Shown: positions 51,112-60,815, counted from the first letter of the stretch. The stretch: 64,000 nt of DNA from CAVQEG01 sp963711465 (GCA_963711465.1 CAVQEG010000001.1:868001-932000), one strand, 5' to 3'. A program made the numbers and translations. Notes: generated by a model not told the origin, from the sequence alone.

Positions 51112-53517
51112 TCAGTGGCCGAACTGGAAGTGGGTCTGCCAGCTCGGCTGACCGCTGAGTGGATCGAATCCATACCCGAAGTCGACGCCGAGCAGCCCGA
51201 TCGGGGGCACCATCATGCGAACTCCAACACCGACCGATCGGCGCAGTGTGAACGGATCGACCTGATCGAGATTCAGCCACACGTTTCCCGCCTCGGCAAA
51301 CGCCAGTGCGAAAATAGGAATCGGGTTCATCAGGATTCCGAACCGCAGTTCCGCCGTCGTCTTGGCGTACACCCTCCCGAGGCGCAGGTCGTTGATGATC
51401 GGACCGATCGACCGGTCGGAATAGCCGCGAAGCGGAATCGTGTTGATTCCCGAGAGCACCGTCCCTCCCATCACATAGAATTCCGTGGGAGGTACGAAGT
51501 CGGTGTTGCCGAAGTCGTTGAGTACGCCGAAGCCGTTGTTCAGGTAGAGCACCAGTGCGTGGTCGCCACCGAAATTCGCCAGCGGCGAATAGAAGTCGAA
51601 CGACAGCTCGTGCTTTGTGTACTCCGCGTCGGCGAATCCGGCAACGGTGTTGGAGAACACGAACTTCGAGCCCACCGACGGGAAGACCGGATTGTCGATG
51701 CTCGAGCGCGAGAACGTCAGCGTGGCACTCAGCTCGCTTCCGTTCTGGAATGCCGATGTGGTGGCACTCTGACCCACGAGCTCATTCGACAGATAGCGCG
51801 TGACCACATCGAATCGCGAGTAGTCGTCCGGCCAGTGCAGCCGGTGCCCGACGGTCACCGATCCGCCGGTGCGACGCGCTGTGAAGTCTACGTAATCCTG
51901 CGTCTGATGGAAGACGTTGGCACCGACGGTGAACGGTGAGTCGAGGAACCAGGGGTCGGTCCAGCCGAGCGAGAACGTGCTGATGTAGCTGCCGAACTCC
52001 CAGTTGAAATTCAGAATCTGTCCGCCGCCGGCGGTGAACGGTTCGGTGATATCGAAGTTGTTGAACGACAGCCCCAGCACGCCGGTGATGCCCTGGGAAC
52101 TGATTCCTACCGATGCGTTGAACGTATCGCTGGGGCGCTCCTCGACATTATACTTCACGTCGACGGTGGTCGCCGTGTTGTCGACCGGAGCAACGTCCGG
52201 ACGCAGCGTTTCGGGATTGAAGTAGTTGAGGTTGGCCAGATTGCGCAGCGAGCGGATCACGTCGGCGCGGGAGAACGTTTCTCCCGGCTCGGTTCGCAGT
52301 TCGCGCCGGATCACCTTATCGAGCGTCTTGGTGTTTCCCGCAATCGTGACGTAGCGGATCGTCGCCTGCTGCCCCTCCTGCACCTGGACGAGCACATCGA
52401 TCGAGTCCGTTCCGGGCACCCGCGTCTCGTCGATGCTGGCGTTGAACGTCAGGTAGCCGTTATCGGTGTAGAGCGCTCGCAGGTCCGTCTGTTCATCGTT
52501 GCCGTTGACGTTCTTGTCGAACTGGACCTGGTTGTACGGCTCACCCTTCTCAACATCGAGGCGTGCCATCAACTGTTCGTTGGTGTAGACCGTGTTGCCG
52601 GCGATGGCGACGTTCCGCAGGTAGTATCGCGTGCCTTCCTCGACGTGAATGGTGATTGTCGCATCACCGCTGGCCGGATCGACTTCGATCGAATCGCCGG
52701 TCACCTGAGCGTCGATGAATCCGATCGACCGGTAGTAGTCGGCCACGCGCTTCTCATCCTCGGCGAGTTTGCTTCGATCGAATTTCGACGACCGCCAGAA
52801 TTGCCACCACGACTTCTCCTTGACATCCTCCATCGCGCCGGCCAGATCTCCGTCGTCGACCTGCGTGTTGCCGACGAACACGATCGAGCCGATGTGCACC
52901 TCGGGTCCTTCGTCAATTGTGAACACCACGTTGACGCGGCTGGAATCCGCTGCCGGTGTCGTTGTCGGAGTGACGTCGGTGAAGAGGTATCCCTCGTCGG
53001 AATACTTGTCGCGAATCCGGTCGGCGGCACGATCGAGCGCGTAGGGCGAGATGATGTCGCCGGGTCGGATCGCCACCAGATCGCGCAGATCGTCGTCGTC
53101 GATCTGATCGTTGCCGACGAATGCCACCGCGCCGCTGCCCGAGGCGGCACGCGGGAACTCGGAGACGACGATCACCACCGTGACGCTGGTCGGCTGCGCT
53201 GCCTGCGCGGCGTAGACCTTCACGTCGCTGAAGATCTGTCGGTCCATGAGGTTGCGGATCGCCTGCGCAACGAGTTCCGAGGACAGCGCATCACCGATGC
53301 GCAGTCCCGAGAACGAGATGATGGCGTTGGCCGAGGCCGTAGAGTTGCCCTCCACCCGAATGTCGGCGATCGTCGGGGACTGACTCGGTTGCGGCGTCGG
53401 CGCCGACGGTGCCAGCGGCTGCGCGTGACAGATCGCCGTCGCGAACGACAGCAGCGTCGCCAGCAGGGCGATGCAACGACCGACGGCGTGGGTCGGCCTA
53501 TTTGCGGGAGAATGCAT
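51112..53517 (-). CDS. bamA: Outer-membrane protein assembly factor BamA
   Basis: Omp85-family insertase of the outer membrane. It has a signal peptide (about residues 1-32), then five POTRA domains (about 48-440, with repeats such as IADIRVEGNSTASANAI, GSIVFVGNTQVDD and NVAIAGNTVYTNEQL), then a C-terminal beta-barrel. The barrel contains the lid-lock segment GGTVLSGINTIPLRGYSDRS (close to the VRGY motif) and a terminal aromatic strand (WQTHFQFGH). Length 801 is normal. It overlaps uppS by 20 bases and precedes two ompH genes. Confidence 0.96.
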   Translation of the reverse strand: MHSPANRPTHAVGRCIALLATLLSFATAICHAQPLAPSAPTPQPSQSPTIADIRVEGNSTASANAIISFSGLRIGDALSSELVAQAIRNLMDRQIFSDVKVYAAQAAQPTSVTVVIVVSEFPRAASGSGAVAFVGNDQIDDDDLRDLVAIRPGDIISPYALDRAADRIRDKYSDEGYLFTDVTPTTTPAADSSRVNVVFTIDEGPEVHIGSIVFVGNTQVDDGDLAGAMEDVKEKSWWQFWRSSKFDRSKLAEDEKRVADYYRSIGFIDAQVTGDSIEVDPASGDATITIHVEEGTRYYLRNVAIAGNTVYTNEQLMARLDVEKGEPYNQVQFDKNVNGNDEQTDLRALYTDNGYLTFNASIDETRVPGTDSIDVLVQVQEGQQATIRYVTIAGNTKTLDKVIRRELRTEPGETFSRADVIRSLRNLANLNYFNPETLRPDVAPVDNTATTVDVKYNVEERPSDTFNASVGISSQGITGVLGLSFNNFDITEPFTAGGGQILNFNWEFGSYISTFSLGWTDPWFLDSPFTVGANVFHQTQDYVDFTARRTGGSVTVGHRLHWPDDYSRFDVVTRYLSNELVGQSATTSAFQNGSELSATLTFSRSSIDNPVFPSVGSKFVFSNTVAGFADAEYTKHELSFDFYSPLANFGGDHALVLYLNNGFGVLNDFGNTDFVPPTEFYVMGGTVLSGINTIPLRGYSDRSIGPIINDLRLGRVYAKTTAELRFGILMNPIPIFALAFAEAGNVWLNLDQVDPFTLRRSVGVGVRMMVPPIGLLGVDFGYGFDPLSGQPSWQTHFQFGH

Positions 53518-54334
53518 CGATGATTTTTTGGACGTAGGTGCGTTGCGTGCTCGGTTCGACCGGCAGCTGTTCGGTTGTCATTCCGAATCTGCGTTCTCGC
53601 TGCAGATAGTTGACCAGCGATTCATAGAGCTGCTGCCGACGGAAGTCCGGCCAGAAGACGTCAGCGATGACGATCTCGGCATACGCCATTTCCCACAGCA
53701 GGAAATTGCTCAATCGCATTTCGCCGCTGGTCCGGATGAGCAGGTCGGGATCGGGCAGCATCGCGGTGGTCAGGTAGGTGCGGAACAACTCGTCGGTCAT
53801 GTCCTCCGGGGAGAGCTTGCCGCTTCGGACATCGAGGGCAAGCGTCTGCACGGCTCGCAGAATGTCCCACCGCCCGGAGTAGCTGAGCGCCAGCGTGAGC
53901 GTCAGACCATCATTGTCGCGCAGCGCGTCCATCGATTCGTGCAGCTGCTTCTGCACCGGCTTCGGAAGGGCATTGAGCTGTCCGATGGCATTGAGCCGCA
54001 CGTTGTTGTCGTTCAACTCCGCGATCTCGCTCTTGAGGTACTGCAGAAGCAGGTTCATCAACAGCATCACTTCCGCTCGCGGACGCTTCCAGTTCTCCGT
54101 TGAGAACGCATAGAGCGTCAGGTACGGAATGCCGAGCTGACCGCACGCCTGAACGATGTCGCGAACGGACTTCACGCCGTTTCGGTGGCCATCGATGCGC
54201 GGCAGGCCGCGCTCGCGTGCCCACCGTCCGTTGCCGTCCATGATGATCGCCACGTGCCGTGGCAGCGCGCCCGTATCGATCAGCGTCCCCTGGACCTCAC
54301 GATCGTCCGCACTCTGATTGTCGCTCCAGCTCAC
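53498..54334 (-). CDS. uppS: Undecaprenyl diphosphate synthase UppS
   Basis: Cis-prenyltransferase that makes the C55 carrier lipid for peptidoglycan and O-antigen. Motifs: HVAIIMDGNGRWARERGL (catalytic Asp), GHRNGVKSVRDIV, LTLYAFSTENWKRP and the closing LIRTSGEMRLSNFLLWEMAY. The start is GTG 54334, leaving about 25 non-conserved residues before the core; total 278. It is first in the run uppS-bamA-ompH-ompH-lpxD. Confidence 0.95.
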   Translation of the reverse strand: MSWSDNQSADDREVQGTLIDTGALPRHVAIIMDGNGRWARERGLPRIDGHRNGVKSVRDIVQACGQLGIPYLTLYAFSTENWKRPRAEVMLLMNLLLQYLKSEIAELNDNNVRLNAIGQLNALPKPVQKQLHESMDALRDNDGLTLTLALSYSGRWDILRAVQTLALDVRSGKLSPEDMTDELFRTYLTTAMLPDPDLLIRTSGEMRLSNFLLWEMAYAEIVIADVFWPDFRRQQLYESLVNYLQRERRFGMTTEQLPVEPSTQRTYVQKIIDAFSRK

Positions 54335-54793
54335 GAGTAGAGAGGGAATTGGTTCGCAAAAAAACTTGAAGGTATCGCTTCAGGCCCCGATTCACAAGCA
54401 CTCGGAGGACGGGCACCGGCGCATCCGGCGTGGTTCCGGGAGTGAGGATCACAGCAGCGAGCGAGAACCCGATGCGGCCGGTGGCCGAAGGAAAGACGGG
54501 AAGATGGTGGCTGCGCAACCATCCGGGCAATGCATTGGAGGAGGAGGAGGGATACGACGGTGGGGAAAGATTCAATTGGCGGCCGATCGGTATCGATGGT
54601 ATTTTCAGCCGTCTGGTCCCACTGCACTCTCGCACCCTCCGGCGGCGACGCGTTCGCCGGAAGGAGCGACCACCAGCGACCGACTCCCACGCACCCCGCG
54701 CCCGATCCCACCCCGATCGGTTCGACCGATGAATTCCATTCATGCGTTCGGACTGCGTTCGCGCAGACCGGACCACTCCGTTTCAATCTGCTC
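54335..54793. other. Divergent intergenic region
   Basis: About 460 bases between uppS (-) and the DUF1800 gene (+). Several open frames cross it on both strands, as expected at this GC content. None has a family I recognise. The longest - strand frame (54297-54776) has an odd hydrophobic patch (IGFSLAAVILTPG) but overlaps uppS and starts in low-complexity sequence, so it is not called. No clear promoter motif was seen. Confidence 0.5.
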
Positions 54794-56443
54794 ATGAACC
54801 GACGCAACTTCCTGCAGAAGGGCGCGCTCACGACGGCCGGAATCACCGCGCTCGGCGCGACGGCTGCCAGTGCCGCGCCGCTGCTTCGCCGCACCGATGG
54901 CGCCACGACGAGCGATCCGACCGCCGATGCTCGCGCGGATCTGCTGTCGATCAATTCCGCCGGAGGCGATCTCACACCGTACATACCGACCGCCGAGAAA
55001 CCGTGGAACATCCGCCGCGCCGGCCATCTGCTCCGCCGGATCGGATTCGGTGCCACATGGTCCGACCTTCAGAACGCCCTCGCCTCCACGCCGTCGCAGA
55101 TCGTTCAGCAGTACCTGACGCCGCCGGCTACTCCCGATCCCCCCGGCCCATGGGCGACCCAGCAGCCCTTCGCCTCGCTCGACAATGACGCCGTCCGCCA
55201 GTATGCCGAGTGGACCATCGACCTTCAGCGGTGGTGGGCCGCACAGATGCTCGATCCCGCTCGACGACTCCAGGAGAAGATGACCCTCTTCTGGCACAAC
55301 CACTTCGTCTCCGAACAGCGCAAGGTGTACGTCACGCAGTACATGTACATGCAGAACCAGCTCTTCCGCGATCACGCCTTCGGCGACGTCAGGGAACTGG
55401 CTCACCGCGTGACGGTCGACCCGGCGATGCTCATCTACCTCGACGGCGCCTATAACAATCAGGTAAGTCCGAATGAGAATTACGGACGTGAGCTGATGGA
55501 GCTCTTCACCCTCGGTGTCGGCGCCTACGCCGACGGCACGCCGCACTATACCGAACACGACATCATCGAGATGTCGAGGGCGTTGACCGGGTGGACCGTC
55601 AGCGGACTGGGAAGCCAGTTCACGCCCGCGCGGTTCGACAACGGCATGAAGACGATCTTCGGCAAGACGGCCAACTTCGGAGTGGGTACCACCACCGCTG
55701 ACGACGTGATCGACTTCATCTTCGAGCAGATGGATACCGACTACTCGCTTCCCCGCACGGCGATCTTCATCTGTCAGAAGCTCTACCGATGGTTCGTCCA
55801 CGACGTGCCCAACATGGACATCGTTGCACAGATGGCGCAGGTGCTCGTCGACAACCAGTGGCAGGTCGGCCCCGTGCTGCAGGCGCTGTTCACCAGCGAG
55901 CATTTCTTCGACGATCAGCTCATCGGCGCGATGCTCCGCAGTCCGGCGGACTTCGTTCTCGGTTCACTCCGCGGACTGAGTCTGACGCCTGTACTAGTGG
56001 GCACCTCTACGAGTATCAACTATCCGGAGCGGCACGACCCAACCACGGCAATGGCACAGCTCAGTGAGAACCTGTTCTACCACCCGTCGGTGCAGGGCTG
56101 GGTGGGCGGTCGGACGTGGATCTCCAGCACAACGGCTCCACTGCGGATTCGCTACGCCAAATACTGGGTGGAGCCCATCGCCAGTTCGCTCGCCTACGAC
56201 TTCGATCCGCATGGCTTCATCACGGCGCTGCCGGACAACACGAGCGCCTCGAAGCTGCTCGACCACATGATCGAGCTGTTGCTTCCGATCGACGTCAGCT
56301 CCGCTACGCGCGATCTGCTGCTGGTGGACCTGCTCGGCGGCGGTCCCGCCTACGAATGGGACCCCGAGGCACCCACGGCCGTGTCCCGCGTGCGGGCGTG
56401 CCTGATCCGCATGACCGGTCTGGGGGAATTCCAGCTGATGTGA
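54794..56443 (+). CDS. DUF1800 family protein with Tat-type signal
   Basis: A 549-residue exported protein. Start 54794 gives a twin-arginine-like leader (MNRRNFLQKGALTTAGITAL) with an Ala-rich cleavage region. The DUF1800 core starts with HLLRRIGFGATWSDL and contains TLFWHNHFVSEQRKV, DGAYNNQVSPNENYGREL, MELFTLGVGAYAD and IFICQKLYRWFVH, all typical. It lies 80 bases before a DUF1501 gene; the two families are very often paired. Molecular function is unknown for the family. It lacks the T9SS tail carried by its partner. Confidence 0.9.
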   Translation: MNRRNFLQKGALTTAGITALGATAASAAPLLRRTDGATTSDPTADARADLLSINSAGGDLTPYIPTAEKPWNIRRAGHLLRRIGFGATWSDLQNALASTPSQIVQQYLTPPATPDPPGPWATQQPFASLDNDAVRQYAEWTIDLQRWWAAQMLDPARRLQEKMTLFWHNHFVSEQRKVYVTQYMYMQNQLFRDHAFGDVRELAHRVTVDPAMLIYLDGAYNNQVSPNENYGRELMELFTLGVGAYADGTPHYTEHDIIEMSRALTGWTVSGLGSQFTPARFDNGMKTIFGKTANFGVGTTTADDVIDFIFEQMDTDYSLPRTAIFICQKLYRWFVHDVPNMDIVAQMAQVLVDNQWQVGPVLQALFTSEHFFDDQLIGAMLRSPADFVLGSLRGLSLTPVLVGTSTSINYPERHDPTTAMAQLSENLFYHPSVQGWVGGRTWISSTTAPLRIRYAKYWVEPIASSLAYDFDPHGFITALPDNTSASKLLDHMIELLLPIDVSSATRDLLLVDLLGGGPAYEWDPEAPTAVSRVRACLIRMTGLGEFQLM

Positions 56444-56523
56444 GTCCCGCCGATGCTCTGCTGCGCAGACACGTCGCGGCAGAATTCGTTCGCAGAACAT
56501 TTCAACAGAAGCCATAGACGACC

Positions 56524-58053
56524 ATGCAACGACGAGACTTCCTCAAACGCGCCGCGCAGGCGGGGGCACTGGTACCGATCGCTTCGACCGGACTTCTGGC
56601 ATCGCCGCTGACGCACAGCTTCCTCCGCCCCGCCGCGGTCAGCGATCGTGTTCTGGTGCTGATCAACCTCAACGGTGGCAATGACGGCATCAACACCGTG
56701 ATTCCGTTCAACGATCCGATCTACTTCGAGTCCCGGCCAACGATTGCAATCAGCAAGACCGACGCGCTCGGCATCACCGATGATCTCGGTCTGCATCCAA
56801 CGATGACGCGGATGCGCGATCTCTTCGCCGAGGGAGAGCTCGCTGTCGTCCAGAGCGTCGGCTATCCGAATCAGAATCGATCGCACTTCCGCTCGACCGA
56901 TATCTGGAACACAGCCTCCGACGCCAATGTGATCTGGGCAACGGGCTGGCTCGGTCGATACCTCGAACGCGTCAATCCCGACTACCCACAGTCGCTGCCC
57001 GACGCGCCGTTCGCCGTGCAGATTTCCTCGAGTCTCTCGCTGGCGCTTCAGTCTTCGAAGGGACACATGGGGCTGGCGATCGACAACCCTGATCGGTTCT
57101 ACAACCTGGCGAGCGGACTGCAAGTCGACCCCGAACCGCTTCCCGACACGCTGGCAGGTCCCGAACTGAAGTACGTACGCGACATCATCCAGCAGTCGAA
57201 TACGTTCTCGACGGCGATCAACAACGCCATGCTCGATGGCACGACCAACGCCACGTACGACGCCGACCTGCTCTCGCAGCAGCTGAAGGTCGTAGCCCGG
57301 CTCATCAACAGCGGAATCGAGACCGGGATCTACGTAGTGACGCTGGGTGGCTTCGACACGCACCGCGGCCAGACGACCCAACACGCGACGCTGCTGTCTC
57401 AGCTCTCCAACGCCGTGGGCACGTTCCTCAACGACATCTCGACCGCCGGCAACGCCGATCGTGTCGTCTGCATGACGTACTCGGAGTTCGGCCGTCGACT
57501 CAACGAGAACGGCTCCGCGGGTACCGACCATGGGGCGGCGTCTCCGCAGTTCGTCGCAGGTAAGCCGGTCAAGGGTGGCACCGTGCTCGGCGGGCCTCAG
57601 GATCTCGCCAATCTCGACGACCGGGGTGACGTGGAATTCGTCAACGACTTCCGACAGATCTACGCGGCCGTTCTCGAAGACTGGTTCGGGCTCACGCACG
57701 CCGACACCGTCGCAGCGCTCGGCGGTGAGTTCGAAAAACTTCCCCTCTTCCCCGAGGCGCCGTCGTATGCGCCCGAAGAGATGTCGCTTGCCGGAATGAC
57801 GATGCAGCCGTGCGTTCCGAATCCTGCGCGGGAACGGACGACCGTCACATTCACGATCCCCTCGCGCATGCGCGTACAGCTCTCAGTGACCGGCCTCGAC
57901 GGACGAACTGTCGCGACGTTCGTCGACCGCACGCTCGATGCTGGGCGTCACACCGTCCAGCTGGACGTATCGACCATCGCAACCGGGTCCTACGTGTACT
58001 CGATTCGAGCGCGCGGGTACAAGGTGAGCAACCGCATGGTGGTAGTGCATTGA
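56524..58053 (+). CDS. DUF1501 family protein with Tat-type signal and T9SS sorting tail
   Basis: A 509-residue exported protein. The leader MQRRDFLKRAAQAGALVPIA is of the twin-arginine type. The DUF1501 core has VLINLNGGNDGINTVIPFND, GYPNQNRSHFRSTDIW, GGFDTHRGQTTQH and YSEFGRRLNENGSAGTDHGA, a sulfatase-like metal pattern. The last 85 residues (CVPNPARERTTVTF, TGSYVYSIRARGYKVSNRMV) form a type-A T9SS sorting domain. It would thus fold before Tat export and then cross the outer membrane by T9SS. It is paired with the DUF1800 gene; enzymatic role unknown. Confidence 0.91.
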   Translation: MQRRDFLKRAAQAGALVPIASTGLLASPLTHSFLRPAAVSDRVLVLINLNGGNDGINTVIPFNDPIYFESRPTIAISKTDALGITDDLGLHPTMTRMRDLFAEGELAVVQSVGYPNQNRSHFRSTDIWNTASDANVIWATGWLGRYLERVNPDYPQSLPDAPFAVQISSSLSLALQSSKGHMGLAIDNPDRFYNLASGLQVDPEPLPDTLAGPELKYVRDIIQQSNTFSTAINNAMLDGTTNATYDADLLSQQLKVVARLINSGIETGIYVVTLGGFDTHRGQTTQHATLLSQLSNAVGTFLNDISTAGNADRVVCMTYSEFGRRLNENGSAGTDHGAASPQFVAGKPVKGGTVLGGPQDLANLDDRGDVEFVNDFRQIYAAVLEDWFGLTHADTVAALGGEFEKLPLFPEAPSYAPEEMSLAGMTMQPCVPNPARERTTVTFTIPSRMRVQLSVTGLDGRTVATFVDRTLDAGRHTVQLDVSTIATGSYVYSIRARGYKVSNRMVVVH

Positions 58054-58099
58054 GCGACGGTGTATTGCGGCCATCGCGGTGCGATCGGTTCCAAGAAAT

Positions 58100-58131
58100 T
58101 GCGGCCCCGGTGGTATTTCGCCGGGGCCGCA
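58100..58131. terminator. Intrinsic terminator between DUF1501 gene and tRNA-Leu
   Basis: A perfect 11-bp GC-rich stem (58100-58110 with 58121-58131) with a 10-base loop lies between the + strand DUF1501 gene and the - strand tRNA. It is flanked by modest T runs on both sides. Confidence 0.75.
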
Positions 58132-58153
58132 TTCGTGTTCAATGGGCTGGTTG

Positions 58154-58239
58154 TACCCGGAGCGGGGGTTGAACCCGCACGCCGCTTACACGGCCTCGGA
58201 TTTTAAGTCCGATGCGTCTGCCAGTTCCGCCATCCGGGC
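58154..58239 (-). tRNA. tRNA-Leu (anticodon UAA)
   Basis: An 86-base gene on the - strand. The acceptor arm GCCCGGA pairs with TCCGGGT (G1-U72 wobble). The D arm starts TGGCGGAACTGGCAGAC, as usual for Leu. The anticodon stem TCGGA/TCCGA encloses loop CTTAAAA with anticodon TAA (58203-58205). A long class II variable arm (GGCCGTGTAAGCGGC region) and T arm GCGGGTTCAACCCCCGC follow, with discriminator A. No CCA is encoded. Confidence 0.95.
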
Positions 58240-58259
58240 AGCGAACCCTTCCAATGGGA

Positions 58260-58295
58260 AACGCGCCCCGGCCTCCGTTGGGGCCGACGCGCGTT
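58260..58295 (-). terminator. Probable terminator after ribosomal protein S1 gene
   Basis: Hairpin arms 58260-58266 and 58289-58295 (7 bp), with an inner 5-bp stem (58269-58273 with 58282-58286) across a 2x2 mismatch and an 8-base loop. On the - strand it is followed by TTTCCC. It lies 45 bases after the S1 stop and just ahead of the tRNA. Confidence 0.5.
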
Positions 58296-58339
58296 CGCCT
58301 GTCAATCGTCGGTTGTGATACCGTGTCGCTCGGAGCGTC

Positions 58340-60541
58340 CTACTCCGTCGCGGTACCGCCTTCCTTCTTCTCGTTCTCCTCGTCCGATCCGGCATCGTCG
58401 TCCCGGGTAGGTGCATCTCCCTGTGCGGGCGATGCGTCGGCATCGGATGGCGCCTCACCGGTCGATTCCGCCGACGCCGGCGTGTCGGGCATTTCCGAGG
58501 ATGCCGCCGATGACGGCTCCGGTGCGGTCGGCTGCGAAGAGGCATCGGGCGGTTCCGGTTGCGTAGCATCGGGAGCAACGTCCGGATGCGAAGCGCTCTG
58601 CGCGGACGCAACCGGCGTCTCCTCTGCCGGTGCAGGCGGCGTCTCATCGAACGACTTCGTCGGCTTCTCCTCCCGTTTCGGGCTGGCCGACGCTTCTTCG
58701 GCGATGCCAAGCTGGCGTTTGACGGCCTCGCCGAGCATGTCGCCGATGGAGAAGCTTCCGACGCTGCCGGCTTCCTTGATCTCGTTCGAGGGCTTGACCG
58801 GTGCGACGGGTCCACGATCGCGGCGATCGCGACGATCACCGTGTCCTCGTTCGCCTTGAGGGCGTTCGCCACTTCGACCGCGTCCACCTGCTGCGTGCTC
58901 GGCCCCGGCGAGCCCAAGGATCAGCGATTGTTTCTTGGGTTCGACCTCAATGACGTTCACGGCCAGCTTCTCTCCGACGTTCATATCGGGAAGCCGCTTC
59001 GCTTCGCGTCCCATCCGACCCCGAGGCAGGAATCCCTCGACGTCTCCGACATCGAGCACGACGCCCTTGTTCGACAGTTCGCGAATCGTGCCCTCCCAGC
59101 TGGTCCCGACGGCGTACTTCTCGGCGATCTCGGCCCACGGATTGGGAAGCGCCTCACGGTAACTCAGTCCGAGGCGTTCCTTTCGTTCAGAGATGTCGAG
59201 CACGCGAACGTCGACCTCCTGCCCGCGACGCAGAATTTCCTTCGGTCGTTGCGGCCGCTTCGTCCACGAGAGCTCGCGGAGTCGCACGAACCCCTCGACG
59301 CCCGGTTCGAGCTCCACGAACGCGCCGGTCTTGGTAAATCCGTTGACCTTTCCATGGTAGGTGTCACCGACGTTGTAGCGTTCCTCGACACCGACCCAGG
59401 GCGAGGGCTGCAACTCCTTCATGCCAAGGTAGATTCGCTCGCGTTCGGCATCGACCTCCTTGACGACGACCTCGACCTCCTGGCCGAGCTGCAGGACGTC
59501 GGAGGGACGGAGGTTGCGCAGATAGCTGATCTCCGAGGCATGGACGAGGCCATCGATACCACCGAGATCGACGAATGCGCCGAAGTCGTGAAGCGTGGTG
59601 ACCTTGCCGTGAATTCTCTGGCCCGGCTGGAACGAGTCGAGCAGCCCGTCGCGCAGCAACGCGCGACGCGTGCCGGTGACGCGTCGCGCATCGGTCTCGA
59701 AGTCGGTCACCTCCAGCACGAATGCAGAAACCTTGTCGCCGACCTTCACGTCGATGCTTCCGTCGGGAGCACCGCGCTCGAGACTCCAGTGGGACATCGG
59801 GATGAACACTTCGACGCCCTTGTACTGCGTGACGACGCCGCCACGGTTGTGCCCCATCACTTCAAGCTCCAGCGACTCACCCGTCTTCTTGTGCTCGGCG
59901 ATCTCATCCCAGATCGCTTTCATCTCTTCCTTCCCGAGTCGCGGAGGGCGCCACGACCGATTGCCGCCACGAGAGGAGCCACCGCGCTTTTCACGCTCCG
60001 GATGCGAGTCACCCGATTCATCGGCAGGTGCTGACTCTTCAGAAGTGGTGGCTGACGTATCTGTCGTCGTATCGCCGGTCTCCGAAGCAGGCGCCGCGGT
60101 GCTCTCGAGCGGCTCCGCCGCATGCTGCGCGGAGGACGACTCACCAGGCGCCTCGGACGCCGGAGCACGTTCGGACGGCTCCGCCGTAGTGCCCTCAGCC
60201 GCCGCCAATTCCTTCGGACCCGCCTCGGCGGACACGGAGCGTTCGGCATCCGACGATCCAGCATCCGACGACGCGGCATCGGACGAAGGCATCGGCGCTT
60301 CGGACGACAGCGCTTCCGGCGCGCGGGTCTCGGGTGTTTGCGCTTCCGGCGTCACCGAGTCGGAACCGGGAGCATCGCCCGATGACTCGGAACGCGCTTC
60401 AAGCTGCTCTGCGGACGACGAAGCGCCCGGTGAACCGGATGGGATTGCGTTTCCATTCTGCTCCGAATGCGCCGCTGCGACGTCCTCTGTGCGGGAGTCG
60501 TTGGGCTCCTCATGCTCAGAGGTGTTCTCGTGTTCCGACAT
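58340..60541 (-). CDS. rpsA: Ribosomal protein S1-like protein, four S1 domains with long acidic disordered tails
   Basis: RNA-binding protein of the 30S S1 family. From ATG 60541 it is 733 residues. About 200 N-terminal residues are low-complexity and acidic (Glu, Ala, Ser, Pro). Four S1 OB-fold domains follow at about 220-530, with typical strands FQPGQRIHGKVTTLHDFGAFVDL, DGLVHASEISYL, NVGDTYHGKVNGFTKTGAFVEL and IELEPGVEGF-like continuations. A basic patch (GGRGRSGERPQGERGHGDRR) and a second acidic Pro/Ala/Glu tail end it. Classical S1 has six domains and no such tails. Only one S1-type protein is in the window, so this may be the main S1 or a paralogue. Confidence 0.87.
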   Translation of the reverse strand: MSEHENTSEHEEPNDSRTEDVAAAHSEQNGNAIPSGSPGASSSAEQLEARSESSGDAPGSDSVTPEAQTPETRAPEALSSEAPMPSSDAASSDAGSSDAERSVSAEAGPKELAAAEGTTAEPSERAPASEAPGESSSAQHAAEPLESTAAPASETGDTTTDTSATTSEESAPADESGDSHPEREKRGGSSRGGNRSWRPPRLGKEEMKAIWDEIAEHKKTGESLELEVMGHNRGGVVTQYKGVEVFIPMSHWSLERGAPDGSIDVKVGDKVSAFVLEVTDFETDARRVTGTRRALLRDGLLDSFQPGQRIHGKVTTLHDFGAFVDLGGIDGLVHASEISYLRNLRPSDVLQLGQEVEVVVKEVDAERERIYLGMKELQPSPWVGVEERYNVGDTYHGKVNGFTKTGAFVELEPGVEGFVRLRELSWTKRPQRPKEILRRGQEVDVRVLDISERKERLGLSYREALPNPWAEIAEKYAVGTSWEGTIRELSNKGVVLDVGDVEGFLPRGRMGREAKRLPDMNVGEKLAVNVIEVEPKKQSLILGLAGAEHAAGGRGRSGERPQGERGHGDRRDRRDRGPVAPVKPSNEIKEAGSVGSFSIGDMLGEAVKRQLGIAEEASASPKREEKPTKSFDETPPAPAEETPVASAQSASHPDVAPDATQPEPPDASSQPTAPEPSSAASSEMPDTPASAESTGEAPSDADASPAQGDAPTRDDDAGSDEENEKKEGGTATE

Positions 60542-60815
60542 AGCCGAGGTCGATGACAGGTGTGACGACTCTTGTTGACCAACCACCTACGCTGAACGAT
60601 GTACGCTGAGGGTAGAGTGGCGGGATTACGGGACGGCAGATAGAGGCCAATGGCCTGCGGTAAATCAATGAAAACTCAATATACGACAGCCATCCCAAAG
60701 CACAAGCCGCCGAAACCCGCTTCACTGCTTGCTTTTCCGGCATACCGCGTGTTCACCAATAACCGACTCCTGTCGCGGTTGATTCGTTCCGAACGCGCCC
60801 GGCAGACGCGATTGC

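Noticed and set aside
54297..54776. Minus-strand frame of 159 codons upstream of uppS with a hydrophobic patch
   Set aside because: Overlaps uppS, begins in Arg/Ser low-complexity sequence and matches no family I know; could be revisited if conserved in relatives.
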